This document shows positions 56,616 to 64,000 of a stretch of DNA of 64,000 bases, piece after piece. The notes below the pieces were generated by a model. That model was not told the DNA's origin. It ran no database searches and worked only from the letters and a program-made list of their open reading frames with translations. The stretch covers positions 54,799 through 118,798 of the forward strand of contig NZ_LNTY01000033.1 of the NCBI RefSeq assembly GCF_001559595.1, written 5' to 3'. Source of the DNA: Enterovibrio coralii. Its GTDB lineage: Bacteria > Pseudomonadota > Gammaproteobacteria > Enterobacterales > Vibrionaceae. The stretch's first letter is position 1, and every line of letters starts with the position of its first letter. Position numbers and translations under genes: made by a program.

Positions 56616-57371
56616 TCAGTAGTACAAACACATGCGTTTGCCATTGGCTTCAACAATACTGAAAGGGGTGTCGTAGATTTCGCTCAAAACAGCCTCTTGA
56701 ATGACATCATTCACACCAGCATTAGCCGCAATTTTTCCCTTTTTCATCGCGATGATGTGGTCGGCATAGCAGGCAGCGAAGTTAATGTCGTGGATGACAA
56801 TCACGACGGCTTTACCCATATCATGTGCCAGTTTTTGAATGGTTCGCATGATGGAAAGGGAGTGTTTGATATCTAAGTTGTTCAACGGCTCGTCAAGGAA
56901 TACATAGTCTGTATCTTGCGCAATAACCATGGCGATAAAGGCCAGTTGTCGTTGACCGCCACTGAGCTGGTCGAGATATCGGTCTTGCAAACTGGCGAGA
57001 TCAAGATAGGCCAGTGCTTTGTCTATCATGCTGTTATCTTCATCGGTCAGATTTCCCTTTGAATAGGGAAAGCGACCGAATGACACCATTTCTCGCACGG
57101 TAAAACGCATCGTGATGCTGTTTGCCTGACGCAGCACGGCGAGATGTTTGGCGAGCTCTCCGGTGTTCCAGTCCACGATAGATTTGCCATCGATTATTAC
57201 ATTGCCAGCATCAGGCGGGAGCAAACGGCTTGCCATCGAAAGCAGTGTGCTTTTCCCCGCACCATTAGGACCAATAATGGCGGTCACTTTTCCTTTTTCA
57301 AACTGACTTGAGGCGTCATCCACAACCTTTTGTGAGCCAAATGCTTTTGAGAGTTTCTCGAGAGTAATCAT
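56616..57371 (-). CDS. vctC: Catechol siderophore ABC transporter, ATPase (VctC-like)
   Basis: 251 residues. Walker A GPNGAGKST, signature LSGGQRQLAF, Walker B YVFLDEPLNNLD and switch His VIHDINFA. The FecE/FepC-type length and motifs fit iron-chelate importers. Gene order (binding protein, two permeases, ATPase) and similarity to the Vibrio Vct system suggest ferric enterobactin or vibriobactin uptake. The naming rests on recall of the family and gene order. It lies last in the operon, 5 bases after the upstream permease gene. Confidence 0.82.
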   Translation of the reverse strand: MITLEKLSKAFGSQKVVDDASSQFEKGKVTAIIGPNGAGKSTLLSMASRLLPPDAGNVIIDGKSIVDWNTGELAKHLAVLRQANSITMRFTVREMVSFGRFPYSKGNLTDEDNSMIDKALAYLDLASLQDRYLDQLSGGQRQLAFIAMVIAQDTDYVFLDEPLNNLDIKHSLSIMRTIQKLAHDMGKAVVIVIHDINFAACYADHIIAMKKGKIAANAGVNDVIQEAVLSEIYDTPFSIVEANGKRMCLYY

Positions 57372-57376
57372 TGGGT

Positions 57377-58327
57377 TTAAACAATCCTGTTTTTCAGCAG
57401 CATCCAGATGAAATAGGCACCGCCAACAAAGTTCACCACGACGCTTAAAGTGGTTTCAAACTGAAAGACGTTTTCCACCACCCATTGCCCGACAAGCAGG
57501 GTGCAGACAGACATTAGCGAACATCCCACTAGCAACACCTTGTGCTGGTAAGTGCGAAACAGTTCGCGTGTAAGGTTGGTGACCAGAAGGCCAAAGAACA
57601 TGACTGGGCCAATCAGAGCCGTCGACATGGCAATCAGAATGGAGGAAAGGATGAGCATCTTGCGGGTGGTTTTTTCTACGTCAACGCCCAAGCTGACGGC
57701 GTTATCTCTGTCTAACCAGAATACATCTAAGGTGCGGTGAGTGCGAAAAAGCAGGAAACTTACCACCAAGAGTAACGGTACACAGAGATAGACAAGATCG
57801 ACGTTGATGTTATTGAAACTCGCAAACATCTTACTTTGCACCGCGAGGAACTCGTTTGGGTCCATCAGCATGGTGAGAAACGACGCAGAATTCCCAAACA
57901 CCTGCCCCAAAATCAGTCCAATAAGGAGTAACACAATCAGGTTGCGTCCACCTTTGGCAAAGTAGAAACCAAACAAGAGCAGGGAGAAAACCACCATCAC
58001 GGTTGTGGCGATCGCAAAGTTCCAATACGCGTTTACGATGTAGAGGCTGAAGCCGCCAAACAACGCAACCAAAAGCGTTTGTGTCAGCATATAGAGCGCA
58101 TCGAAGCCCATGATGCTTGGGGTCAGAATGCGATTGTGTGTGATGGTTTGAAAAGTCAGTGATGACAGGGCAACAGCGATTCCTGCCACGATCATGGCAA
58201 GTACTTTTGGTACTCGGCGAGAAAGAAAATAGCCGTAATTCGTAGCGCTTAGGCCAAGCCCTATGAACAGGGCTGCAAAGGCAATCGCAGTGAACGCCAT
58301 TGCCAGCATCTTTTTATTGTCTGACAT
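57377..58327 (-). CDS. vctG: Catechol siderophore ABC transporter, permease (VctG-like)
   Basis: About 316 residues with nine or ten membrane segments of the FecCD/BtuC type. SRRVPKVLAMIVAGIAVALSS near the start and GPVMFFGLLVTNLTRELF in the second half (the coupling region) are typical. I use the ATG at 58327, with AGGGCC upstream; the frame is open to 58369. It partners the permease at 58314 in a heterodimer. Confidence 0.82.
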   Translation of the reverse strand: MSDNKKMLAMAFTAIAFAALFIGLGLSATNYGYFLSRRVPKVLAMIVAGIAVALSSLTFQTITHNRILTPSIMGFDALYMLTQTLLVALFGGFSLYIVNAYWNFAIATTVMVVFSLLLFGFYFAKGGRNLIVLLLIGLILGQVFGNSASFLTMLMDPNEFLAVQSKMFASFNNINVDLVYLCVPLLLVVSFLLFRTHRTLDVFWLDRDNAVSLGVDVEKTTRKMLILSSILIAMSTALIGPVMFFGLLVTNLTRELFRTYQHKVLLVGCSLMSVCTLLVGQWVVENVFQFETTLSVVVNFVGGAYFIWMLLKNRIV

Positions 58328-59254
58328 GGCTAGGCCCTTTGAGGATAAAGTAGATAAACGCAATACCACCCAAAATGCTCACCAGCATGGAAACAGGCAC
58401 TTCATAAGGAAGATAATAAGGCGGCTTGCGATGTCGCAAGCGAGCACTAACAAAGCACCGAGTGCGGCAACGCGGGGGATGTTTTTTCGAAGGTTATCGC
58501 CGTAAAAAAGACTCACCACATTGGGTACGAGCAAGCCAAGAAAAGGCAGCGAACCAACAATCATTACAACACTGGCTGACAGCACAGACACCAACATAAC
58601 GCCGATGATCAACACTTGTTGATAATTGAGCCCAAGGCCAATAGCGAAGTCTTTTCCCATGCCAACCGCTGAGATTCTTGCTGCATAGAGATAGCTGAAT
58701 ATTGCGATAGGGATAGCGATGTAAAGCAGCTCAAAGTCACCTTCTAAAATGCTGGCAAAATTGGCGACCGTCCAAGCACTGAGCACTTGAATAGCATCAT
58801 ATTTGTAGGCGAGAAATGTTGCTCCCGAGTCAATAATGCTGCCGTAGATAATGCCAATGAGCGGTACAAAGACAGCATTGCGAAATTGGATACGCTGAAT
58901 CAAGGTGACAAACACCAAGGTGCCAAACATGGCAACACCGAAAATGAGCCAAAGTTGGTTGCCATTGCCGAAGAAAACAAAACTCAACATATAGCCGAGC
59001 ATGGCGCATTCAATGGTGCCTGTTGTCGAAGGTGCCGCGAATCGGTTTTGACTGATTTGCTGCATGATAAGGCCAGCGATACTGAGGCCAGCTCCCGCCA
59101 GCAATATTGCGAGCAACCTTGGTAATCGACTGGTAAAGAAAAGGTTCAAAGCGTCAGGGTTACCTGCGAGCAGAAGTGCAGGCGATAAGTCACTGACACC
59201 AATGAACAAAGACACTAGGCTGAGAAAGCCTAGTGGTAGTAATAAAGCGAACAA
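58314..59254 (-). CDS. vctD: Catechol siderophore ABC transporter, permease (VctD-like), frame break at the 3' end
   Basis: About 313 residues of the FecCD permease family: SRLPRLLAILLAGAGLSIAG, QQISQNRFAAPSTTG, and VGSLPFLGLLVPNVVSLF as the coupling region. The raw frame stops at 58379 after FLMKCLFPCW. One base missing near 58411 restores PYEVPVSMLVSILGGIAF and a stop at 58314-58316, overlapping the next permease start by 14 bases. The restored VPVSMLVSILGGIAFIY ending is the conserved FecCD C-terminus, so the repair is convincing. Confidence 0.85.
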
Positions 59255-59283
59255 GATTTACCTCAGAGCTTTAATTAAGAGAT

Positions 59284-60195
59284 TTATAGTGCAACGCTGT
59301 TTTGGATGTCTTTAACCATCTGCTCGGTCGCAGTAATGCCGGACATTGCCAGATACCAAGCGTTCAAATCCAAATAGGTCATCTTGCCCGTCTTGTAGGC
59401 TTGGGTTGCTTTCACTAAATCATTATCAAAGTCTTCGCGGGTGGTACTTTTGCTCGGGTCGAGTAAGGTATCGCGATCGATAATTAGCAGGGTTTTAGGG
59501 TTGGCTTCACGGATAAACTCAAAGGACATCATGTCACCATGGGTGCTGACTTTGATATTTTCGATCGTTTCCTTAAAGCCGAAGTCTCTGTATATGGCAG
59601 AGAAGCGAGAGTCTGCACCAAAGGAGGTAAGCTTTCCACCTGAGCTCATCACGGTCAGCGCATTGTTGTCGGTTGCCTGATTGTGTGAGCGGATTGCGTT
59701 GATTTGTTCATTCAAGGTCTGAATCTTCTTTTCAACTATTTCTTCTTTACCAAAGATTTTCCCCAGGTTGCGCCATTGTTCTTGGGTGGCATGCCAATAG
59801 CCTTTGTCACTATTCGCGGCAAATACCACGGTGGGGGCAATCTTGGACAGTTCTTCGTAGCTTGGTGAACTGCGCGGCCCGACAACAATGATGTCGGGTT
59901 GTTGGGTGTAAATTTCCTCAAAATCGGGCTCGAACAAACTCCCAGCATTGGCGTAGTTATCGGATTGGAACTTACTGAGATACGCAGGCGTTTGAGGCAG
60001 CGTTTTAGATACGGCAACCGGCTCAATACCTAGCGCGTTAATTGCGTCCATGGCACCTAATCCAATCACAACGACACGTTTTGGAATGCCATCAAGGGTT
60101 GTTTTGCCCATCAAATGTTCAATGGTAACGTTTTCCGCGAAGGCTAAAGGAACACTAAATAGGGAAATCAGCCCAGCCAGAAAGAGGTGTTTCAT
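59284..60195 (-). CDS. vctP: Catechol siderophore periplasmic binding protein (VctP-like)
   Basis: 303 residues with a signal peptide (KHLFLAGLISLFSVPLAFA). Type III periplasmic binding fold: PKRVVVIGLGAMDAINALG, FEEIYTQQPDIIVVGPRSSP and MSFEFIREANPKTLLIIDRD, with a long connecting helix. It delivers an iron chelate to the two permeases. First gene of the operon, with a Fur box just upstream of the start. Confidence 0.84.
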   Translation of the reverse strand: MKHLFLAGLISLFSVPLAFAENVTIEHLMGKTTLDGIPKRVVVIGLGAMDAINALGIEPVAVSKTLPQTPAYLSKFQSDNYANAGSLFEPDFEEIYTQQPDIIVVGPRSSPSYEELSKIAPTVVFAANSDKGYWHATQEQWRNLGKIFGKEEIVEKKIQTLNEQINAIRSHNQATDNNALTVMSSGGKLTSFGADSRFSAIYRDFGFKETIENIKVSTHGDMMSFEFIREANPKTLLIIDRDTLLDPSKSTTREDFDNDLVKATQAYKTGKMTYLDLNAWYLAMSGITATEQMVKDIQNSVAL

Positions 60196-60577
60196 TGCTT
60201 ACTCCATTAATCAAATGAAAATCATTATCAATAGCGTTCGCAATATACAGCGTGTCTGTGCCATCTTCAACCTTTGCTAAGGTTGGACGCGACAGAAACA
60301 GCATTACAATTTTGTATAGGGAGTCAGGCAGTCAGTGAGGGATATTTAGTAAATAGATATAGATGGATAATCATATGAAAATCAGTGAGTAATGTGATGA
60401 ATCCTGAAAAGTCACATGAAATGTGTCTCAAAAAAAATAAAAGAACACACATAGTGAAGTGACTTCAAAATCCCTTTTTTATTTTGCGGTGCAGGTTGGT
60501 TTTGCGACTGTTGAGATTTGATAGCTTCGTTAACTCATTTCACATTTGTCACTTTGATAAAAGGGTAGGGAAGATCG
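60196..60577. other. Intergenic region with Fur-controlled promoter
   Basis: A 380-base AT-rich gap between the leftward siderophore operon and the rightward DUF805 gene. It contains the Fur box at 60211. The remainder (to 60577) has A/T-rich tracts and no gene that I can support. Confidence 0.5.
60211..60229. promoter_or_regulatory. Fur box
   Basis: TCAAATGAAAATCATTATC matches the 19-bp Fur consensus at 15 of 19 positions by my count. It lies just upstream of the iron-uptake operon start codon, implying iron repression. Confidence 0.75.
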
Positions 60578-60958
60578 ATGAGGTGGTTGTTCGAAGCGTT
60601 TCTGAACTATGCGAAGTTTTCTGGACGCGCGCGAAGAAAGGAATACTGGGGCTACTTTATTACGCAGTTCTGTATGTTCTCCGTCTGTTTAACAATAGAT
60701 ATCTATAACCACGGCTTCCCCTCTTTCGACATCCTTCATTATCCCGTGACAGTCACTTGGCTACTGATTTCTATCGTCCCGACATTTGGTGTTGGCGTCA
60801 GAAGACTCCATGATCTCAATCTCTCTGGATGGTGGTTGATTTTTGGCGCGATTCCAGGGGTTGCCCTCGTCATCTTTTTCATTGCGTTGTTCCGTGGAAC
60901 AAAAGGGACGAACCGATATGGCTGCGATCCCATTGGAATTTTCAGTCGTGGCATTTAA
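60578..60958 (+). CDS. DUF805 membrane protein, paralogue
   Basis: 126 residues with four hydrophobic segments. It shares FSGRARRKEYWGYF, VRRLHDLNLSGWW and the tail GTKGTNRYGCDP with the DUF805 protein at 48458. Start ATG with AGGGAAG upstream. The function is unknown. Confidence 0.85.
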   Translation: MRWLFEAFLNYAKFSGRARRKEYWGYFITQFCMFSVCLTIDIYNHGFPSFDILHYPVTVTWLLISIVPTFGVGVRRLHDLNLSGWWLIFGAIPGVALVIFFIALFRGTKGTNRYGCDPIGIFSRGI

Positions 60959-60964
60959 AGCCAG

Positions 60965-62077
60965 TTAATTGCGCGGTAATTGCTTGGTGATCATTGCGTC
61001 TACGGCACGTTGTGCGGCATCTAGCGCACCTTCTAGATAGCCGCCGTATTCTCGAGAGCTCTCTGTGCCAGCAAAGAAAACCGTTGAATGATTGCTGTCT
61101 TGTTGCACTGCACCGTATAACCCATGCATGACGGCTAAGTCATCGGTAGTGGCGGTAAAGGGCTCTTGAAACCAATCCAGATAATGCACTGCAATCGGTG
61201 CGTCAGCCTCTGCCCCAAATAACCTCACGAGTTGCTTTTGAATTAGCGTTTTCAACGTGTCCGTACCGGCGGTTTTCCGCGCTGTGCCGTTTATTCCCAC
61301 AAATCCCATAATGGCACCGTATTGAGGTTCGCCATTAATTTCTGGTGAGGCGTCATGAATTTCGACCAGCGGGCCAACACTGCTCGACGCAGAACCAGAG
61401 AATCCTTTTGCTCGCCAGAACGGTTTTTCATAAAGAAACACTGCCTTGGCGTGGGCTGCCATCCAAGTTTCCGTGCCATCAAGGACGCGCTGAAGTTTGG
61501 GATCTAATGGTGGTTCGAAAGCAATGTTTCGGGCAATCAACCTCAATGGCATCGCAAACAGGACATTGTCGGCCTTAAGAGTCATGGTCTCGCCTGCTTT
61601 TTCGAGGGTTATGACATAGTAGCCATTGGCATCTTTGGCGATTTGATGGACTTCGCTTTGTAGCTGGTATTTTTGAACCGGGATCTTTGAAGCCAAGCCA
61701 TCAATGAGAGCTCGCATACCACATTCAAGGCGATAGGTGTCAGGCATGATGTCGTAGCCGAGATTCAACGCCTGCGCAGGCGCATTTCTAACTTTCTCAA
61801 TCATGTATTGGCCGTCGCCATACTGCTTGTAGCGATTGATACCAAGCGTTTCAATGAGTGCTGAAACACGAGGGTTAACATTCGGCCAAAACCAAGAAGG
61901 CCCCATGTCGACACTGGCATTGCTGTTATCTTTTAAACTCGACGACACAATACGGCCACCAAGTCGTTCACGCGCTTCGAGCACGAGGTAGTCGTGTTGC
62001 TGTTGCTCTAGAAGGTAGGCTGCATACAGGCCACTTAACCCGCCGCCGACAATGATGGTTTGGTAATGCGTGTTCAC
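60965..62077 (-). CDS. Flavin monoamine oxidase-type FAD oxidoreductase
   Basis: 370 residues. The N-terminal dinucleotide motif is IIVGGGLSGLYAAYLLE, followed by VLEARERLGGRI, and the C-terminal FAD motif is GTESSREYGGYLEGALDAA. The amine oxidase family oxidises primary or polyamine substrates, giving aldehyde and peroxide; the substrate is unknown. It follows the SDR gene with about 15 bases between, so the two are probably co-expressed. Confidence 0.82.
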   Translation of the reverse strand: MNTHYQTIIVGGGLSGLYAAYLLEQQQHDYLVLEARERLGGRIVSSSLKDNSNASVDMGPSWFWPNVNPRVSALIETLGINRYKQYGDGQYMIEKVRNAPAQALNLGYDIMPDTYRLECGMRALIDGLASKIPVQKYQLQSEVHQIAKDANGYYVITLEKAGETMTLKADNVLFAMPLRLIARNIAFEPPLDPKLQRVLDGTETWMAAHAKAVFLYEKPFWRAKGFSGSASSSVGPLVEIHDASPEINGEPQYGAIMGFVGINGTARKTAGTDTLKTLIQKQLVRLFGAEADAPIAVHYLDWFQEPFTATTDDLAVMHGLYGAVQQDSNHSTVFFAGTESSREYGGYLEGALDAAQRAVDAMITKQLPRN

Positions 62078-62092
62078 GACAAACTCCTCTTA

Positions 62093-62767
62093 TCAGAACG
62101 TTTCGTTGTAGGGGCGGATATCGATCTCTTGTGTCCAAGCACTCTTGGGTTGCTTTGCGAGAAATAGATACATGTTTGCAGCGTCTTGCGGTTGAATTGC
62201 ATTTTCTTCAACGAGGGCAGGGAAGCGTTCACGGCTTTTTTGCGACCAGAGGATCCCATCGATAATGATATGGGCAATGTGGATGTTTTTCGGCTGAAAC
62301 TCGCGTGCAAGGGATTGAACCAATCCTCGTAAGGCAAACTTTGCAGAAGAAAACGCGCTGAAATTTTTACTGCCACGGATACCTGCTGTTGCGCCCGTAA
62401 CAAGGAGTGAGCCTTTGCCAGCACTAAGCATGGCCGGCAATACTGCCTGCGCAATGTTAAACGTACTCAAAACTGATGCACGCCAGGTGTTTTCAAAGCG
62501 TTCTGCCGTTGTCGTCAGAAACCCATCAATGGTGAGCAATGCGGTGTTGCACACTACAACATCTGGCGTGCCATATTCTCGCTGAATGCGATCAAATGCG
62601 TCGTTTACTTCTTGTGCGTTAGTGGTGTCTGCGAGGATGTCGCTTTTTCTTCGGCTGAGGGTGATGACATGGTAGCCATCTTCCTCAAAGCAGTGTTTTA
62701 AAGCTTCACCCAGACCTTCACCATAGCCAGCAATGACAGCAAGGGGTTTATCTTTCGCGATGTGCAT
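62093..62767 (-). CDS. SDR-family protein with Tyr-to-Phe change at the catalytic site
   Basis: 224 residues. The cofactor loop reads AGYGEGLGEAL, a variant of TGxxxGxG. NTA in VVCNTALL and the helix FSAFSSAKFALRGLVQSL follow. In the YxxxK site the tyrosine is phenylalanine (FSSAK), while the lysine remains. This variant occurs in some SDR proteins and may abolish or alter normal oxidoreductase activity. The ATG at 62767 has AAAGGAAAC upstream; the frame is open to 62893. It lies upstream of the amine oxidase gene in the same direction. Confidence 0.78.
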   Translation of the reverse strand: MHIAKDKPLAVIAGYGEGLGEALKHCFEEDGYHVITLSRRKSDILADTTNAQEVNDAFDRIQREYGTPDVVVCNTALLTIDGFLTTTAERFENTWRASVLSTFNIAQAVLPAMLSAGKGSLLVTGATAGIRGSKNFSAFSSAKFALRGLVQSLAREFQPKNIHIAHIIIDGILWSQKSRERFPALVEENAIQPQDAANMYLFLAKQPKSAWTQEIDIRPYNETF

Positions 62768-62925
62768 CGTCGTTTCCTTTTGCCGGAGAGTCTGCGTGGA
62801 ATATTGCACACAGCGGCTGAGGTGACGAGGCAGGAAAAGTTGGTGAGTGCCATAGATTTTCTTTAGCGGTAAAAAAGCCAGACGATGAAGCATCGTCTGG
62901 CTTTGATCAGAACCTAGGCGGGAGA

Positions 62926-64000
62926 TTAGACAAAGTGGAACATGTCTGAACTCACATCATTGACGGAGAAATTCTCCAGTGTGATGTAGGCTTTCCCGTT
63001 GTTAATCGACATCACGGTGTTGGCACCGTCTGCCCAGTAGGAAATCTGATTGAATTTCCACGCGAGCGAGTCATCGATTTGGATGGTGTCTTGACGCTTA
63101 TTGAAATCGGCAATGACATCCGAACCTGCCCATGCTTCGAAATAGAAGGTGTCATGATGCTTACCACCAATCAAACGGTCGTTTCCACTGCCACCATTTA
63201 GGAAGTCACAACCATTGTCACCGATTAAAGTGTCACAGCCTCCGTCGCCCCACAGGTAGTCGTTGTCGTTACCACCGCTGATGTAGTCGTGGCCTTCGCC
63301 ACCATAGAGATGGTCGGTTTCGTTGTCGCCGTAAATGGTGTCGCTACCATTACCACCCAGAATGGTATCCTTGTTGCCTTCACCGCGGAGGTAGTCGTTG
63401 CTGTCGCCACCATCGAGGTAATCAGCACCATATCCACCATACAATTGGTCTGCACCGACGCCACCGTATAGCTTATCGCCGCCATCACCACCCCAGAGTT
63501 TATCCGCACCGCGATCACCAATCAGTGTGTCTGCACCGCGGTCGCCGTAGAGGTGATCGTCGCCGTGATTACCATTGAGGTAGTCAGCATCATCACCGCC
63601 CCAGAGGAAGTCGTTGTCGTTACCGCCTTCAATATGGTCGTTACCTGCATCCCCATAAAGGTGGTCGGTTTCATTGCCACCATAGATCCAGTCGTTACCG
63701 GCACCACCTCTAACGGTGTCTTGATTCCCTTCACCACGCAGGTAGTCATTACCATTGCCGCCGTCTAGATAGTCAGCACCATAACCACCGTAAAGGGTAT
63801 CGTTGCCTTCTTGGCCGTATAGCTTGTCGCCAGCGTCTTGACCATAGAGCTTGTCGTCGCCGTTGCCGCCGTACAAGGTATCGTGGCCACCTTCACCGTA
63901 GAGAACGTCATTGTGGTTGCCACCATCAAGGAGGTCTCCACCCGTGCCACCGATCAATACGTCATTGCCATCTTCACCATAAAGTGAGTCATTACCGTTA
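62926..64000 (-). CDS. RTX (calcium-binding nonapeptide repeat) protein, C-terminal part
   Basis: The gene enters from the right edge and ends at 62926. About 270 visible residues are RTX nonapeptides (GGxGxDxLx, e.g. GGNGDDKLY, GGYGADYLD), which bind Ca2+ and fold as a beta-roll after export. A 117-residue block (13 nonapeptides) occurs twice in tandem: GGYGADYLDGG, the NETDHLYG unit and GGNDND(F/Y)LWG each recur exactly 117 residues apart. The last ~85 residues (FEAWAGSDVIADFNKRQDTI and beyond) form the typical C-terminal type I secretion region. The upstream domains, and so the toxin, adhesin or enzyme role, lie outside the window. Confidence 0.85.
   Translation of the reverse strand, partial: NGNDSLYGEDGNDVLIGGTGGDLLDGGNHNDVLYGEGGHDTLYGGNGDDKLYGQDAGDKLYGQEGNDTLYGGYGADYLDGGNGNDYLRGEGNQDTVRGGAGNDWIYGGNETDHLYGDAGNDHIEGGNDNDFLWGGDDADYLNGNHGDDHLYGDRGADTLIGDRGADKLWGGDGGDKLYGGVGADQLYGGYGADYLDGGDSNDYLRGEGNKDTILGGNGSDTIYGDNETDHLYGGEGHDYISGGNDNDYLWGDGGCDTLIGDNGCDFLNGGSGNDRLIGGKHHDTFYFEAWAGSDVIADFNKRQDTIQIDDSLAWKFNQISYWADGANTVMSINNGKAYITLENFSVNDVSSDMFHFV

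Noticed and set aside
63289..63768. Plus-strand valine/isoleucine/threonine-rich frames over the RTX region
   Set aside because: Antisense reading of the RTX nonapeptide repeats, with no ribosome site.
62950..64000. Possible CRISPR-like direct repeats
   Set aside because: The repeats are 27-base coding units of RTX nonapeptides in one long frame, not separated by unique spacers.

Overview
The window looks like chromosomal DNA of a marine gammaproteobacterium, most likely Vibrionaceae (Vibrio, Photobacterium, Grimontia or Enterovibrio type). The signs are a Vct-like catechol siderophore uptake operon behind a Fur box, a small inverted-repeat element whose ends (TATACCCAATCAACT) are common in vibrios, FetAB, ArfB, NptA and two BCCT betaine transporters. 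I saw no rRNA, tRNA, CRISPR array, transposase or prophage.

Layout. 1-2.2 kb: an unknown pair (pentapeptide-repeat protein and a Gly/Lys/Asp/Glu repeat protein) and a zinc-ribbon-like unknown. 2.6-9.2 kb: two CNNM/CorC membrane proteins, an M14 carboxypeptidase, and an ECF sigma / membrane anti-sigma / VWA lipoprotein module. 9.3-19.6 kb: a carnitine island with gamma-butyrobetaine hydroxylase, carnitine dehydrogenase, dehydrocarnitine cleavage enzyme, betainyl-CoA thioesterase, a BCCT transporter, two GATase1-AraC regulators, an enolase-superfamily enzyme and a decayed second thioesterase. 19.9-25.9 kb: a six-gene operon of the poorly understood GAK type (ATP-grasp, amphi-Trp, HprK-related kinase). 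26.3-37.5 kb: amino-acid ABC importer, xylulokinase, cupin, glutathione peroxidase, Na/Pi cotransporter, MFS transporter, FetAB, thioesterase, ArfB, IclR regulator. 37.6-45.5 kb: purU-folD-soxBDAG plus an Ldh-type dehydrogenase. 45.5-48.9 kb: LysR, SnoaL-like and EamA proteins and DUF805. 48.9-56.6 kb: a cluster with an enolase-superfamily enzyme, LysR, hydroxyacid dehydrogenase, class II aldolase, 2OG-Fe(II) oxygenase, beta-hydroxyacid dehydrogenase and BCCT transporter that fits no pathway I know. 56.6-60.2 kb: Vct-like iron uptake. 60.6-64 kb: DUF805, amine oxidase, SDR, and the C-terminus of an RTX-repeat protein.

How the genes fit together. Gamma-butyrobetaine can be hydroxylated to carnitine, oxidised and cleaved to betainyl-CoA, and hydrolysed to glycine betaine. 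The demethylases leading to sarcosine are not in the window, but sarcosine oxidase and its folate partners (FolD, PurU) are. The window therefore holds the top and bottom of a methylated-amine catabolic route, with BCCT importers.

A caveat affects many entries. At about twenty places a gene continues in the next frame as if one base were missing, in unrelated housekeeping-type genes. This pattern fits sequencing deletions far better than gene decay. It splits many genes and creates two false fusions (cdhC-cdhA and soxB-soxD). Coordinates below give the reconstructed genes, with the break points named.
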